A stretch of 64,000 nt of DNA from Bacteroides helcogenes P 36-108 (GCF_000186225.1 NC_014933.1:2728001-2792000), one strand, 5' to 3'. Positions 24,680 to 34,634 are shown, counted from the first letter of the stretch. Numbers and translations are program-made. The notes: a model not told the origin generated them from the letters alone.

Positions 24680-26566
24680 ATGAATAAATTGCACTACACA
24701 CTACTATTATTACTATACTGTTTCTGCTTTTCCCTTTTTGCGGTGGCAGAAGTGGGGGAAGACACTTTGAAAAAATATAATAGGGATAGTGTAGTGCAAA
24801 AGGCGATTTCTGACTTTCACAATAGCTTAGGTTTTGAATATTTGGATAAAAGAGCATGCGATTCTTTGAATGTGGATGGCTTGCTTGAACAATTGGAGGA
24901 GGCTGGCCTATATGATATTTATTTTGACTTTGATCGAATGCTTGTCAAATCCTATCTTTTTCGTGGAGAGATACGTATGGCTATTGCCCAAAGTGACCGG
25001 ATGTATTCCAAAGCATTGGCTCTTTCTAATCCTTTGGGCAATGTACTTGCCTTGAGTGCATTAGGAGAAGTTTACACTTATACTGGGCGTATAAAGGAAG
25101 CAGGAGAAGCGTATGAACGATCTTTTGAAATATTGAGTGGATTGGGCGGGCATGCCATACATAAACGGATGCTGCTGGACGAACTGATAAATTATAGCAT
25201 ACAGATAAAAGACAAAAATGCAGCGGCGCATTACATTGGTTATATCAATGCTTATCCAGAGGAGCAGCTTTCAATACAGGAACAAATGCTACGTTGTATA
25301 GCCAATGCCTCTTTCCAGCTTCTGGTTGGAAATTTACAGGCAGTTCGGGAATATTTGGGCAAGGCGGAAAAACTTAAAGGCTATACCATATCCAGTATTC
25401 AGCAATTTCTGCTGATTACAGAAGCGAGATATGCGGCTGCTACCGGAAATACGGAGGAGGCTTTGGCTACCTATAATCAATTCTTGGGTACGGAATATGC
25501 GAAAGTCAGCCATAATGTTTATAAAGATGTTATGGAGGAGAAAGCCGCTTTGCTGTTAAAGACGGGACGGAAAGAAGAAGCTTATGAACTGTATGGGGAT
25601 ATTTATAATTATATAAAGACTTCTTTCGAGAAAAATTATCCGGAAGAAATCGAACAGCTCTGTACCCATTTTCAGGCAGACCAACTGATTTATCAGAATG
25701 AGCGTGTGCGCATTGTTTCCATGCGTTTTTATATAGTGGGCATTGCCGTCTGTGTTCTATTGATGATATTATTTATCTTTTTGGGTTGGAAAAAAATATT
25801 CCGTTTGAGACACTCGCAGAAGTTGCAAGAAGTGATGATAGGGAAGGCGGAACGTGCTATACAGCGAAAAAATATGTTCCTCTCGAATATGAGCCATGAA
25901 GTACGTACTCCATTGAATGCTATTGTTGGATTTTCTGCTATATTGACGGATGAAGATGAAACATTTGATGATGAGTCGCGAAAAGAGTTTTGTGAAATCA
26001 TTAAGGTCAATTCTTTTCAATTGCTGAAATTGATTAATGATATTTTGGATTTCTCTGATTTTGAAAATGATAACATAACTTTCCATATACAGAGCTATGA
26101 TGCTGTGAAATTGTGCCATGAGACTGTAGAAACAGTTATTGCATCTCATAAGTTGGAGGGGGTGGAAATACGTTTTGATACGGATTTATCGGTCTTGTCA
26201 CTGGAGACGGATGATGGACGCCTTCGTCAAGTATTGATTAATCTGCTGGTGAATGCCACTAAATTTACGAAGCAAGGTTCCATTGTCCTGAAGTTGGATA
26301 TGGCCGATAACGATACGGCATTTTTCACCGTGACTGATACAGGATGTGGTATTCCAATGGAAAAGCAACAACTGATATTCGAGCGTTTCGAGAAACTGAA
26401 TGACTTTGTGCAAGGCTCTGGATTGGGATTGTCTATTTGCCAGTTAATAGTGAAGTATATGAATGGACGGCTATGGGTGGACAGTGAATATACACAGGGT
26501 GCACGCTTCTGTTTCACTCATCCTATGAAATACAAACCCGCTTTACAAGAGAATACAAAATCATGA
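24680..26566 (+). CDS. TPR-domain sensor histidine kinase
   Basis: This is a membrane kinase of 628 residues. It has a signal segment (about 1-24), a periplasmic region of helical TPR-like repeats (about 30-330), one membrane helix (about 351-372), a dimerisation/phosphoacceptor domain with MSHEVRTPLNAIVGF (His about 406), and an ATPase domain with LRQVLINLLVNATKF (N box), DTGCGIP and GSGLGLSI (G boxes). All catalytic motifs are intact. There is no receiver domain or DNA-binding domain, and no response regulator nearby, so its partner is elsewhere. The signal is unknown. It overlaps the next gene by 4 bases. Confidence 0.92.
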   Translation: MNKLHYTLLLLLYCFCFSLFAVAEVGEDTLKKYNRDSVVQKAISDFHNSLGFEYLDKRACDSLNVDGLLEQLEEAGLYDIYFDFDRMLVKSYLFRGEIRMAIAQSDRMYSKALALSNPLGNVLALSALGEVYTYTGRIKEAGEAYERSFEILSGLGGHAIHKRMLLDELINYSIQIKDKNAAAHYIGYINAYPEEQLSIQEQMLRCIANASFQLLVGNLQAVREYLGKAEKLKGYTISSIQQFLLITEARYAAATGNTEEALATYNQFLGTEYAKVSHNVYKDVMEEKAALLLKTGRKEEAYELYGDIYNYIKTSFEKNYPEEIEQLCTHFQADQLIYQNERVRIVSMRFYIVGIAVCVLLMILFIFLGWKKIFRLRHSQKLQEVMIGKAERAIQRKNMFLSNMSHEVRTPLNAIVGFSAILTDEDETFDDESRKEFCEIIKVNSFQLLKLINDILDFSDFENDNITFHIQSYDAVKLCHETVETVIASHKLEGVEIRFDTDLSVLSLETDDGRLRQVLINLLVNATKFTKQGSIVLKLDMADNDTAFFTVTDTGCGIPMEKQQLIFERFEKLNDFVQGSGLGLSICQLIVKYMNGRLWVDSEYTQGARFCFTHPMKYKPALQENTKS

Positions 26567-28518
26567 AAAAAATATTATCCATCATATTCGCTTTGTTCTG
26601 CGGATATTTCTATTCATTGGCAGGGCAGAATTTCATTGATTTTCATTACCGGGACAGTATATTGAAGATAGTGGATGCTTTACCAGCTACCCCGGTTAGG
26701 CTGGCTTATCTGGAGCGTATGGCTCATAGACATCAATATATACCTTACAATATGTTTTTTGCCACTCGCTTATATACGGAAGCGAAGAAGCAGAAAAATA
26801 TGATATATGAGAATTGGGGAGCATATTACATGGCTGGATGTTATGATAAAAAGCATGATGCTGACAGTTTGGCCTATTGGGTGAACATACTGGAGAGATT
26901 TGCGCCCGAAGTAGGGACTTATGATTATTATCTGGAACAAAAGGCTGCCATAAGTCGTGCGCTCGCCTCTAAACGGCAGATAGAAAAAGCTGTATATGTG
27001 GCTAAAGAAACGCTGAAAGAATCAATGGAGCATCATAGTGAAAATGGGAAAATAGCAGCTTATAATAGTTTGGGATGTGCTTATGCCGTGTCGAGCCGCC
27101 ACAAGGAAGCATTAAGTGTCTTTCAGAAGGCATATAATAGCTTTACTTCACAGACTGTACCATTTTTAAAAATTGACATCTTGTCGCGATTGGCGAGTAT
27201 GTATGGCAATATGGGCAAAACTGATGAACGCTTTTCTTTTATTCAGGAAATGGATAGCACATTGCGTGACATCATTTGTCACGATCCTGAAACACAGGAT
27301 AATTGGACTAATTTTGCAATAGACTGCGAAACAAAATATGAGATGCATTTTATGAACCGTAAAGAGTTTGGTGAAGCACAGCGACATCTTGACAAGGCTA
27401 AGAGTTTGCTGAAACCTTATGTGGATCCTGTATTTTGGGTAAACATTCAGTTGGTTCAACTTCAGCTATACGGAGCACAAGGTGACTGGGACAAGAGCAT
27501 TGCTCTGACTGATGAGATAACTCCTATCATATTGCAGAGGCATAGCAGCACTTTTGGAATCCTGACTGATTTTAAGGCTAAAAAGCAATACGAGAAAGGA
27601 GATATTGATGGCGCTATCGCCACTCGACGTTATTTGATACATACACAAGATTCACTGGATAGTGCTTTCTCTACTGACCAGTTGCAGCAGGTGAAGGAGA
27701 TTTACCACATTGATGAACTGTTGCTGGAAAAGCAGAAGATACAGGACTCTATTTATTACAGAGTGGTGATAGTGCTGACAATTCTTCTGTCACTGATGTT
27801 GGCATTCTACCTTTATACACGTCATCTTTCTCGAAAAATTGTGATTGTAGAGAAGAAGACAACTGAAGCGGCTATGCAAGCAGAGGCGGATAATATGGCG
27901 AAAGATCGCTTGAAGTCTGAAATCAGCCATGACGTGCGGACACCGCTGAATGTGGTGGTGGGTTTTGCCGAATTGATTACCAGTTCGGAAATACTGGACA
28001 GTGAGGCTAAAAGAGAATATGGGCAAATGATTCAAACCAATGCAGAAAGTCTGCTGAATTATATCAATACTATTCTGGAGTTATCTCGCTTGGAGTCGGG
28101 AAAGATTCAGTATAAGAAGGAAGAATGCGATATTGTGAGATTATGCCATAATGTCATACAGATGGTGACGGAAAAAGATGTGTTGAATGGAATGGTAAGT
28201 TTACAGGTTGGGATAGATAGCCTGATAATCTTGACGGATAAGGAGAGGTTCGTATCATTTCTTACCAGTTTACTGACACCGACAGAAGGAGATATGGAAT
28301 GTTACCGGACAACTGTTCGCATTAATTATGAAAAAAACAAATCTATATTATATTTTGATGTCATCAATAGCCCGTTGGCGAAGGTACGCTTTGAAAGTAA
28401 GACAAGTTTAATTCGGCATGAAATCAATGCGCATTTTATCCATTATTTTGGAGGCATATATAAGGTACAGGCCGAAGCGGAAGAAGGACCTACTATTTCA
28501 TTTACCCTTCCTTTATAA
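26563..28518 (+). CDS. TPR sensor kinase-like protein with degenerate ATPase domain
   Basis: This 651-residue protein is built like its neighbour: a signal peptide, periplasmic TPR-like repeats (about 25-380), a membrane helix (about 400-420), and a phosphoacceptor domain with ISHDVRTPLNVVVGF (His about 456). The C-terminal 150 residues keep the outline of a kinase ATPase domain (ending GPTISFTLPL), but I see no N box and no DxGxG or GxGLGL box. It probably cannot phosphorylate by itself. It could be a pseudokinase regulator or a substrate of the kinase encoded just upstream (ATGA overlap). Confidence 0.88.
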   Translation: MKKILSIIFALFCGYFYSLAGQNFIDFHYRDSILKIVDALPATPVRLAYLERMAHRHQYIPYNMFFATRLYTEAKKQKNMIYENWGAYYMAGCYDKKHDADSLAYWVNILERFAPEVGTYDYYLEQKAAISRALASKRQIEKAVYVAKETLKESMEHHSENGKIAAYNSLGCAYAVSSRHKEALSVFQKAYNSFTSQTVPFLKIDILSRLASMYGNMGKTDERFSFIQEMDSTLRDIICHDPETQDNWTNFAIDCETKYEMHFMNRKEFGEAQRHLDKAKSLLKPYVDPVFWVNIQLVQLQLYGAQGDWDKSIALTDEITPIILQRHSSTFGILTDFKAKKQYEKGDIDGAIATRRYLIHTQDSLDSAFSTDQLQQVKEIYHIDELLLEKQKIQDSIYYRVVIVLTILLSLMLAFYLYTRHLSRKIVIVEKKTTEAAMQAEADNMAKDRLKSEISHDVRTPLNVVVGFAELITSSEILDSEAKREYGQMIQTNAESLLNYINTILELSRLESGKIQYKKEECDIVRLCHNVIQMVTEKDVLNGMVSLQVGIDSLIILTDKERFVSFLTSLLTPTEGDMECYRTTVRINYEKNKSILYFDVINSPLAKVRFESKTSLIRHEINAHFIHYFGGIYKVQAEAEEGPTISFTLPL

Positions 28519-28526
28519 GATAGCTT

Positions 28527-29057
28527 TTACAATCCAATCTTGATAATACCTCCATAGGGTGTCAGGTTATTGAAGGCTTCTTCGGCTTTAATGAGTCCTG
28601 CATAAATCTGTGCGCAAATCAGCACTCCGCCGTGGGCGAAAATGGCTACCCGTTTATAGGACTTCTTTTTCAGTTCGTCCAGAAACTGACTGACACGTTG
28701 GTATTGCATAGCAAATGATTCGCCACCGGTAGCAGCTACGTTCAGATAGTCGGCATACCATTGCTGCAGACGCGGATCATCATTACAGTCGAAAGGTTTC
28801 ATTTCCCAACTGCCGAAGTTGATTTCCATGATTCTCTTGTCTTTTTCAGCGTCCGGATAGCCGCAATAGGTGGCAAGGCGTACGCAGCGGGTGAGAGGGC
28901 TGCTGTAAACATGATCGAAAGGCAGACTGGTTTGCAGATTTTTTTTTGTAATGGCAGCTTCTTGTTCAAAAGTAGGCTTTAGAGGAACATCCGTTTGTCC
29001 GTAGCATACTCCCGGCGGCACATCTACCGAAGTATGGCGGATTAAAAATATCTCCAT
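28527..29057 (-). CDS. cobC: Alpha-ribazole phosphatase
   Basis: This histidine-phosphatase superfamily protein of 176 residues has the catalytic FLIRHTSVDVP (RH at residues 7-8), a second motif with INFGSWEMKPF, and a late AHGGVL histidine motif. In cobalamin synthesis it removes phosphate from alpha-ribazole phosphate or cobalamin phosphate. It is the last gene of the minus-strand cobU-cobT-cobS-cobC series, 5 bases after cobS. Confidence 0.9.
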   Translation of the reverse strand: MEIFLIRHTSVDVPPGVCYGQTDVPLKPTFEQEAAITKKNLQTSLPFDHVYSSPLTRCVRLATYCGYPDAEKDKRIMEINFGSWEMKPFDCNDDPRLQQWYADYLNVAATGGESFAMQYQRVSQFLDELKKKSYKRVAIFAHGGVLICAQIYAGLIKAEEAFNNLTPYGGIIKIGL

Positions 29058-29062
29058 AATTA

Positions 29063-29818
29063 TTATTGGGTTTTAGTGAATATATAAAGGCATAGGCTTC
29101 CTATATAGAACGAAAGTTCGCAAAGCAGGAAAGCGGCTCCGCAGCAATCACCGGTGTATCCTTGCAGACGGTGTTTCATAGACCGGTATAGTAATATAAA
29201 GATGAGTAGTGGAAAAAGAGTGGCAGGCCATACCTTGAGAGGTAGAAGCCACACAAAAGGAATAACTCCGCAAACAATAGCTGTCAGAAGCTCAGCACAG
29301 CTCATACGGTTATATACTATTTTGGCTTTACTATCTTCTTCTTTCCGGGCATAAGGCAGATAATTGATGATTTGAGAAGCGCAGAGCTTAGACCAGCAGT
29401 CACCACTGAAGACAAGGATGCACAGAAAGTTCAGAGGCAGGCTATTCAGTTGAAATAATAAAAGAAAGTAAAGAATAAGCCCGATCACTCCATAACTGCC
29501 TATATGGGAATCTTTCATGATGGAAAGAATCTTTTCGCGGGTAGTACCTCCACCGAAACCGTCAAAGAAATCGGCCAAACCGTCTTCGTGCAGGCATCCT
29601 GTGATGAGAAGCCTCGTTATAATGGCTATTATCCAAGCAAGAGATACAGGCATGACTTGTCCTGCCAGCCACAACACACCTGCCATGATGCCACCTGTCA
29701 GCCATCCGGTTAACGGCCAATAGGGAACTACATGTTTGAAGGATTCTGCCGGTACTTTCTTGATTTTCCAGAAAGGCAGACGTGTAAAAAAGATAAATGC
29801 GGCAAGTATATTGTTCAT
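29063..29818 (-). CDS. cobS: Adenosylcobinamide-GDP ribazoletransferase (membrane)
   Basis: This 251-residue membrane protein starts MNNILAAFIFFTRLPFWKI and has the conserved HEDGLADFFDGFGGG motif (about residues 96-110), which binds metal and phosphate in cobalamin synthase. It has about six hydrophobic helices. It joins adenosylcobinamide-GDP and alpha-ribazole, the last step of B12 assembly. The gene starts 3 bases after the cobT stop. Confidence 0.94.
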   Translation of the reverse strand: MNNILAAFIFFTRLPFWKIKKVPAESFKHVVPYWPLTGWLTGGIMAGVLWLAGQVMPVSLAWIIAIITRLLITGCLHEDGLADFFDGFGGGTTREKILSIMKDSHIGSYGVIGLILYFLLLFQLNSLPLNFLCILVFSGDCWSKLCASQIINYLPYARKEEDSKAKIVYNRMSCAELLTAIVCGVIPFVWLLPLKVWPATLFPLLIFILLYRSMKHRLQGYTGDCCGAAFLLCELSFYIGSLCLYIFTKTQ

Positions 29819-29821
29819 CGC

Positions 29822-30859
29822 TTAAAAGTATTTCGTAATGGAGGCATGTGCAAAATTATCCATTTCATTAATCATCCGTACGGCAGAGTCGATAATGGGG
29901 TAAGCACAGATAGCTCCGGTTCCTTCCCCAAGTCGTAATCCTAAGCTCAATAATGGTTTAGCATGCATAGCTTCAAGTACCAATTTATGTCCTGTTTCAT
30001 CTCCACAATGACTGAAAATTGCATAATCTAATACTTCGGGGTATAATTTGCCCGCAGCAAGAATACAATTAGTCATGATAAAGCCATCTACCAAGATGAT
30101 CATTTTCAGTTCGGCAGCCTGCAACATGGAACCTACAGCCATTACCATTTCCAATCCGCCGAAATAGCGGATAATGTCACGGGGAGAATAATCACCTTTA
30201 TAATTATCAAGAGATTGTTTCAATACTTCATATTTGTGACGGATACCTGCATTGTCCAGTCCACTGCCTGCGCCAACACATAATTCTAAAGGAATACCGG
30301 TGAAGCACGTCATCCACATGGAGGAAGAAGAAGTGTTTCCGATCCCCATTTCACCAAAACTGAGAACGTTGCTTCCTTCTGCATGGCAACAGCGTACGAC
30401 TTCGGCTCCCCGTTCCAGACAGAGTTCCATTTCTTCTTCGGTCATGGCAGCTTCATGCAAATAATTCCGGGAGCTTCTACGCACTTTCATATCAATGATT
30501 CCTTTTTCGTAAGGCAGATCATAATCTACGCCTGCATCTACAATTTTTAAAGTAAAACCATGCTGGCGGCAGAGAAAATTTACTCCTGCGCCTCCATGAA
30601 GGAAATTACTGATCTGCTGCCAGGTTATTTCTTTAGGGGAAAGGCTGACGCCTTCTTCTACGATACCATGGTCGGCAGCAAAAATAATGTTTTGAGGATG
30701 TTGTAGTGCTGGGGTAAGTGTTTGCTGGATAAGCCCTATTTGTAATGCCAGTTCTTCCAAGGTTCCCAATGAACCTTTAGGTTTAGTCAGATTATTGATT
30801 TTATTGATAAGTGCCGGACGGATGGCGTTATCCGGAGTGGTGATATGAAATCTTTTCAT
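29822..30859 (-). CDS. cobT: Nicotinate-nucleotide-dimethylbenzimidazole phosphoribosyltransferase
   Basis: CobT activates the lower-ligand base by transferring ribose phosphate from nicotinate mononucleotide. The 345-residue protein has [19 protein letters not shown] near residue 17, [21 protein letters not shown], and the C-terminal LRLGEGTGA with the likely catalytic glutamate. It lies between cobU and cobS on the minus strand. Confidence 0.95.
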   Translation of the reverse strand: MKRFHITTPDNAIRPALINKINNLTKPKGSLGTLEELALQIGLIQQTLTPALQHPQNIIFAADHGIVEEGVSLSPKEITWQQISNFLHGGAGVNFLCRQHGFTLKIVDAGVDYDLPYEKGIIDMKVRRSSRNYLHEAAMTEEEMELCLERGAEVVRCCHAEGSNVLSFGEMGIGNTSSSSMWMTCFTGIPLELCVGAGSGLDNAGIRHKYEVLKQSLDNYKGDYSPRDIIRYFGGLEMVMAVGSMLQAAELKMIILVDGFIMTNCILAAGKLYPEVLDYAIFSHCGDETGHKLVLEAMHAKPLLSLGLRLGEGTGAICAYPIIDSAVRMINEMDNFAHASITKYF

Positions 30860-30893
30860 TTTGATGATTTTGATATTATGACTGGAGCTGTCT

Positions 30894-31403
30894 TTATTTT
30901 ATTTGCACGGGAATGCCGGATACCATCAATATGACTTTGTCCGCATTGGCAGCAATATATTGATTCATCCATCCCTGCATATCGGTAAATTTTCGTTGTA
31001 TCTCATTATCAGAAGTGCCTCCCATTCCTATTTCGTTAGTCACAAAAAGAAAAGTAGCGTCCTGTGCCGTAAAGCGGTCAAATTCCGCTTTGGCAGCAAT
31101 AAGTGCAAGATCTGTATTCGATTTCAGATCAAAAAAGAAATTAGTGCACCACAAAGTGACGCAATCTATCAGTATTATGCGTCCTTCCAAATTATGGAGA
31201 CTAAGTTCTTTTTCCACCTCTATATTAATCCACTCCGGACCACGACGTTCTTGATGCCGGATAATCCGTTTGCGAAACTCCTCATCCCAAATCCGTGCTG
31301 TGGCAAGGTAAACAGGGTGGGGAGAGAGGCTGAGCGCTAATTTTTCAGCATACGTGCTTTTGCCCGAACGGGCTCCTCCGGTGATTAGTATAATTTCCTT
31401 CAT
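30894..31403 (-). CDS. cobU: Adenosylcobinamide kinase/guanylyltransferase
   Basis: CobU phosphorylates adenosylcobinamide and adds GMP. The protein has [18 protein letters not shown] (P-loop at about residues 7-14), [23 protein letters not shown] and FVTNEIGMG. The ATG at 31403-31401 is chosen over an upstream in-frame start at 31484, because homologs begin directly before the P-loop and the promoter box lies at 31426-31433. It gives 169 residues, a normal size. It is the first gene of the minus-strand unit. Confidence 0.93.
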   Translation of the reverse strand: MKEIILITGGARSGKSTYAEKLALSLSPHPVYLATARIWDEEFRKRIIRHQERRGPEWINIEVEKELSLHNLEGRIILIDCVTLWCTNFFFDLKSNTDLALIAAKAEFDRFTAQDATFLFVTNEIGMGGTSDNEIQRKFTDMQGWMNQYIAANADKVILMVSGIPVQIK

Positions 31404-31425
31404 GACGCTTGGATATTTTGCAGGG

Positions 31426-31457
31426 CAAATGTACACGAATTCTATGGTAGAGACAAG
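31426..31457 (-). promoter_or_regulatory. Promoter of cobU-cobT-cobS-cobC
   Basis: On the minus strand CTTG (31457-31454), 20 bases, TACATTTG (31433-31426). The start near 31419 leaves about 15 bases before the cobU ATG, with no room for a riboswitch. Confidence 0.65.
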
Positions 31458-31483
31458 GAATATAATAAAAAATGGAGAAAACA

Positions 31484-31516
31484 TTTGTCTTTTTCAGAAG
31501 GTTTTCATTATCTTTG
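31484..31516 (+). promoter_or_regulatory. tRNA-Gly promoter
   Basis: TTTG (31484-31487), 21 bases, TATCTTTG (31509-31516), about 37 bases before the tRNA. It is divergent from the cobU promoter. Confidence 0.65.
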
Positions 31517-31553
31517 CCACCGTTTTGATAGTGAAGGATTAAAAATCCGGTTT

Positions 31554-31626
31554 GCGGCAGTAGCTCAGTTGGTAGAGCATCAGCTTCCCAAGCTGAGGGT
31601 CACGAGTTCGAGTCTCGCTTGCCGCT
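31554..31626 (+). tRNA. tRNA-Gly (anticodon CCC)
   Basis: A full cloverleaf can be folded. The acceptor GCGGCAG pairs with TTGCCGC, the D-arm is GCTC/GAGC, and the anticodon stem TCAGC/GCTGA encloses loop TTCCCAA (anticodon CCC at positions 34-36, reading GGG). The T-arm has TTCGAGT in the loop. The total is 73 bases with discriminator T, and CCA is not encoded. One A-C mismatch in the outer T-stem pair is tolerated. Confidence 0.93.
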
Positions 31627-31629
31627 CTG

Positions 31630-31674
31630 ATAAATAAAAAGCAGCTACAGTAAATGTGGCTGCTTTTTATTTAT
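31630..31674 (+). terminator. Terminator after the tRNA
   Basis: ATAAATAAAAAGCAGC (31630-31645) pairs perfectly over 16 bases with GCTGCTTTTTATTTAT (31659-31674). The T-rich descending arm acts as the T-run. Confidence 0.85.
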
Positions 31675-31776
31675 ATACTCAAAATACTATTTGAATTTCC
31701 AATAGATTTCCTTTAAAATTTGTACTTTTGCCGACTGTTTAAAAGAACTGAATGAAAACTTTAAAAGCAAAACAGA

Positions 31777-33270
31777 ATGGCAGTAGAATTGAAAGACCTT
31801 ACCAAACGCAGTGAGAACTATTCTCAGTGGTATAACGAGTTGGTGGTAAAAGCCGATTTGGCAGAACAATCGGCTGTGCGTGGCTGTATGGTGATAAAGC
31901 CTTACGGATACGCTATTTGGGAGAAGATGCAGCGTCAGTTGGACGATATGTTTAAGGAAACAGGACACGTGAACGCTTATTTCCCCTTACTGATTCCGAA
32001 ATCATTCCTTAGCCGTGAAGCAGAACATGTAGAAGGTTTTGCCAAAGAGTGTGCCGTAGTAACGCACTATCGTTTGAAAAATGATCCGAATGGCGGTGGA
32101 GTGGTGGTTGACCCTGCTGCAAAGCTGGAAGAAGAGCTGATTATCCGCCCTACTTCCGAAACCATCATTTGGAATACCTATAAGAACTGGATTAATTCAT
32201 ATCGTGACCTTCCTATTCTGTGTAACCAATGGGCAAATGTATTCCGTTGGGAAATGCGTACCCGTCTGTTCCTGCGTACCGCAGAGTTTTTGTGGCAAGA
32301 AGGGCATACTGCCCATGCCACTCGTGAAGAGGCGGAAGAAGAAGCGGTAAGAATGCTGAATGTTTACGGCGAGTTTGCAGAGAAATATATGGCAGTACCT
32401 GTTGTAAAAGGAGTGAAGTCTGCCAATGAACGCTTCGCGGGTGCACTTAATACCTATACCATTGAAGCGATGATGCAGGATGGCAAGGCTTTGCAGAGTG
32501 GTACTTCTCATTTTCTCGGTCAGAACTTTGCCAAGGCGTTCGATGTACAGTTCGTCAATAAAGAAAATAAGATGGAATATGTATGGGCTACTTCCTGGGG
32601 CGTTTCTACCCGTTTGATGGGGGCTCTTATCATGACACATTCCGATGATAACGGTCTGGTATTGCCTCCGCATCTGGCTCCGATACAGGTAGTGATTGTT
32701 CCCATTTACAAGAATGCGGAGATGCTGTCGAAGATTGACGAGAAAGTGGCAGGTATTGTTGCAAAACTGAAGTCAATGGGAATTTCCGTGAAGTATGATA
32801 ATGCCGACAATAAGCGTCCGGGATTCAAGTTTGCCGATTATGAAGTGAAAGGTGTACCTGTGCGCCTTGTAATGGGGGGACGTGATTTGGAAAATAGCAC
32901 GATGGAAGTGATGCGTCGTGATACTCTGGAGAAAGAGACCCGTTCTTGCGAAGGTATTGAAGAGTACATAAAGGATTTACTTGAAGATATACAGGCAAAC
33001 ATTTATAAGAAAGCACTTGACTATCGCAATAGTCATATTGTCAGCGTGGACAGCTACGACGAATTCAAGGAAAAGATTGAAGAAGGTGGATTTATCTTGG
33101 CCCATTGGGACGGAACCACTGAGACGGAAGAGAAGATCAAGGAAGATACCAAGGCAACCATCCGCTGCATTCCGTTCGACTCTTTCATTCCGGGTGATAA
33201 AGAACCGGGAAAATGTATGGTTACCGGTAAACCGTCTGCTTGTCGCGTGATATTCGCACGCTCTTATTAA
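31777..33270 (+). CDS. proS: Prolyl-tRNA synthetase
   Basis: This is a class II synthetase of 497 residues, of the shorter type without the long editing insertion of E. coli ProRS (the eukaryote/archaeal-like class common in Bacteroidetes). It has motif 2 [25 protein letters not shown] and [15 protein letters not shown]. The C-terminal zinc-like region ends [10 protein letters not shown], the typical Tyr terminus. A -7 box (TACTTTTG, 31723-31730) lies 46 bases upstream of the ATG. A strong terminator follows. Confidence 0.96.
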   Translation: MAVELKDLTKRSENYSQWYNELVVKADLAEQSAVRGCMVIKPYGYAIWEKMQRQLDDMFKETGHVNAYFPLLIPKSFLSREAEHVEGFAKECAVVTHYRLKNDPNGGGVVVDPAAKLEEELIIRPTSETIIWNTYKNWINSYRDLPILCNQWANVFRWEMRTRLFLRTAEFLWQEGHTAHATREEAEEEAVRMLNVYGEFAEKYMAVPVVKGVKSANERFAGALNTYTIEAMMQDGKALQSGTSHFLGQNFAKAFDVQFVNKENKMEYVWATSWGVSTRLMGALIMTHSDDNGLVLPPHLAPIQVVIVPIYKNAEMLSKIDEKVAGIVAKLKSMGISVKYDNADNKRPGFKFADYEVKGVPVRLVMGGRDLENSTMEVMRRDTLEKETRSCEGIEEYIKDLLEDIQANIYKKALDYRNSHIVSVDSYDEFKEKIEEGGFILAHWDGTTETEEKIKEDTKATIRCIPFDSFIPGDKEPGKCMVTGKPSACRVIFARSY

Positions 33271-33297
33271 TCAGGATCTTTTTATTTCTTGTACATA

Positions 33298-33329
33298 AGG
33301 ATGTGGCTTGTATAGGCTACATCCTTTTT
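33298..33329 (+). terminator. proS terminator
   Basis: AGGATGTGGC (33298-33307) pairs with GCTACATCCT (33316-33325), with one G-T pair and an eight-base loop, followed by T5. Confidence 0.8.
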
Positions 33330-33416
33330 GTTTTATCATTTTTGTAACTTCTATCACATCATTTTGAAACAACTTTCCAACATTTTTGCAGTGTAAAAAT
33401 AAAAGGAGAGTAGATT

Positions 33417-33599
33417 ATGAAACTAAACAGAAAGGATTATACCGTAGAGGCGGCAGCCGGTGGCGGTTTTTTTGCTTATTTTATGAATAACATGTTGTGT
33501 AGCGCTTACGGTGAAACACCGGACGAAGCCTGCGAAAATCTGGAGCAGATTGTTGATGATTTTGTCAGTGATATGTATATGGTCGAGGAATTTGTCTGA
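33417..33599 (+). CDS. Small HicB-like protein
   Basis: The 60-residue protein runs YTVEAAAGGGFFAYFMN then YGETPDEACENLEQIVDDFV. This resembles the core of HicB-type antitoxin folds (a strand, a YGET turn, then a helix). There is no HicA-like toxin next to it, and the DNA-binding half of full HicB is absent. It has a good AGGAG at 33402-33406, 10 bases before the ATG, which is unusual for Bacteroides. It may be an orphan domain protein or an antitoxin relic. Confidence 0.65.
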   Translation: MKLNRKDYTVEAAAGGGFFAYFMNNMLCSAYGETPDEACENLEQIVDDFVSDMYMVEEFV

Positions 33600-33713
33600 A
33601 GTTTCGGTTCTATAATATACTGATAATTTCATCCTTTTTATGTATCAATTCCATAAATTCTCTTGAAGTCATGCCTGTGTGATGCCGGTGTGGCTTTTGT
33701 TTTAACTTATATC

Positions 33714-33769
33714 TGTACGGTAGGAGGCGGCTTGCTTGCAATGATAACGCAATTGTCATATTCCGTACA
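33714..33769 (+). promoter_or_regulatory. Structured leader RNA candidate before the phosphoesterase gene
   Basis: TGTACGG (33714-33720) pairs with CCGTACA (33763-33769), and inside it TGATAA (33742-33747) pairs with TTGTCA (33753-33758) around CGCAA. This gives a nested two-stem element 53 bases before the next ATG. No known riboswitch class is recognised. The flanking 33600-33821 has no ORF. Confidence 0.3.
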
Positions 33770-33821
33770 CGTTCCTGTAACAATGAAGCGTGATATTTGC
33801 AACAACTAAAAATACAATGCT

Positions 33822-34610
33822 ATGCGCTTACGTACTTTTTATTCTACGATTGTGCTATCTGATATTCATCTGGGCACATCAAATTCTAAGACTGTTGAGG
33901 TCAGCAATTTTCTGAAAACGGTGAATTGCCGCCGTTTGATATTGAATGGCGATATTATTGACGGATGGGCTCTAAAAAGAGGCGGTACTCGTAAATGGCA
34001 GGCAAAGCATACGGATTTCTTCAAAGTCATCATGAAGATGATGGAGAAACAGGGAACAGAGGTCATTTATATACGTGGAAATCATGATGACTTTCTGGAC
34101 AGCCTTGCGCCGATGACTTTCTATAACATCAAGATAGTGAAGGAATTTATTCACGAGAGTCATGGTAAACGATACTATGTAACGCATGGAGATATTTTTG
34201 ATACGGTGACTACCAAAATGAAATGGATGGCTCAATTGGGTGGAGTAGGCTATGACTTCTTGTTATGGGCAAACCGTATCTATAACAATTACCGCATGCA
34301 GCATGGGCTACCTTACTATTCCCTGTCACAAGCCATCAAACAAAAAGTGAAATCAGCAGTTTCCTACATCTCGGATTTTGAAAAAGAATTGGTGAAATTT
34401 GCACGGGCGCGCAAATGTGACGGAGTGATTTGCGGCCATATTCACCATCCTGCCAATACTTATTATGGCGATATTCACTATCTGAATTCCGGTGATTGGG
34501 TAGAAACACTTTCTGCTCTGACGGAAGATGAGAATGGTAATTGGGATATTGTCCGCTATGATGAGATGCAGATGGATGAGCATATTACCAATGTTCCGGT
34601 TGCCTCATAA
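33822..34610 (+). CDS. LpxH-like metallophosphoesterase
   Basis: This calcineurin-like protein of 262 residues shows the full metal-binding series: SDIHLG, NGDIIDGW, RGNHDDFL, VTHGDIFD and CGHIHHP. It resembles UDP-2,3-diacylglucosamine diphosphatases of the LpxH type, which release lipid X in lipid A synthesis. Close Bacteroidetes relatives often sit beside a glycosyltransferase, as here (24-base gap), so a role in lipid head-group remodelling is also possible. Confidence 0.82.
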   Translation: MRLRTFYSTIVLSDIHLGTSNSKTVEVSNFLKTVNCRRLILNGDIIDGWALKRGGTRKWQAKHTDFFKVIMKMMEKQGTEVIYIRGNHDDFLDSLAPMTFYNIKIVKEFIHESHGKRYYVTHGDIFDTVTTKMKWMAQLGGVGYDFLLWANRIYNNYRMQHGLPYYSLSQAIKQKVKSAVSYISDFEKELVKFARARKCDGVICGHIHHPANTYYGDIHYLNSGDWVETLSALTEDENGNWDIVRYDEMQMDEHITNVPVAS

Positions 34611-34634
34611 CCCATAATTAAAAACGTATAACCG

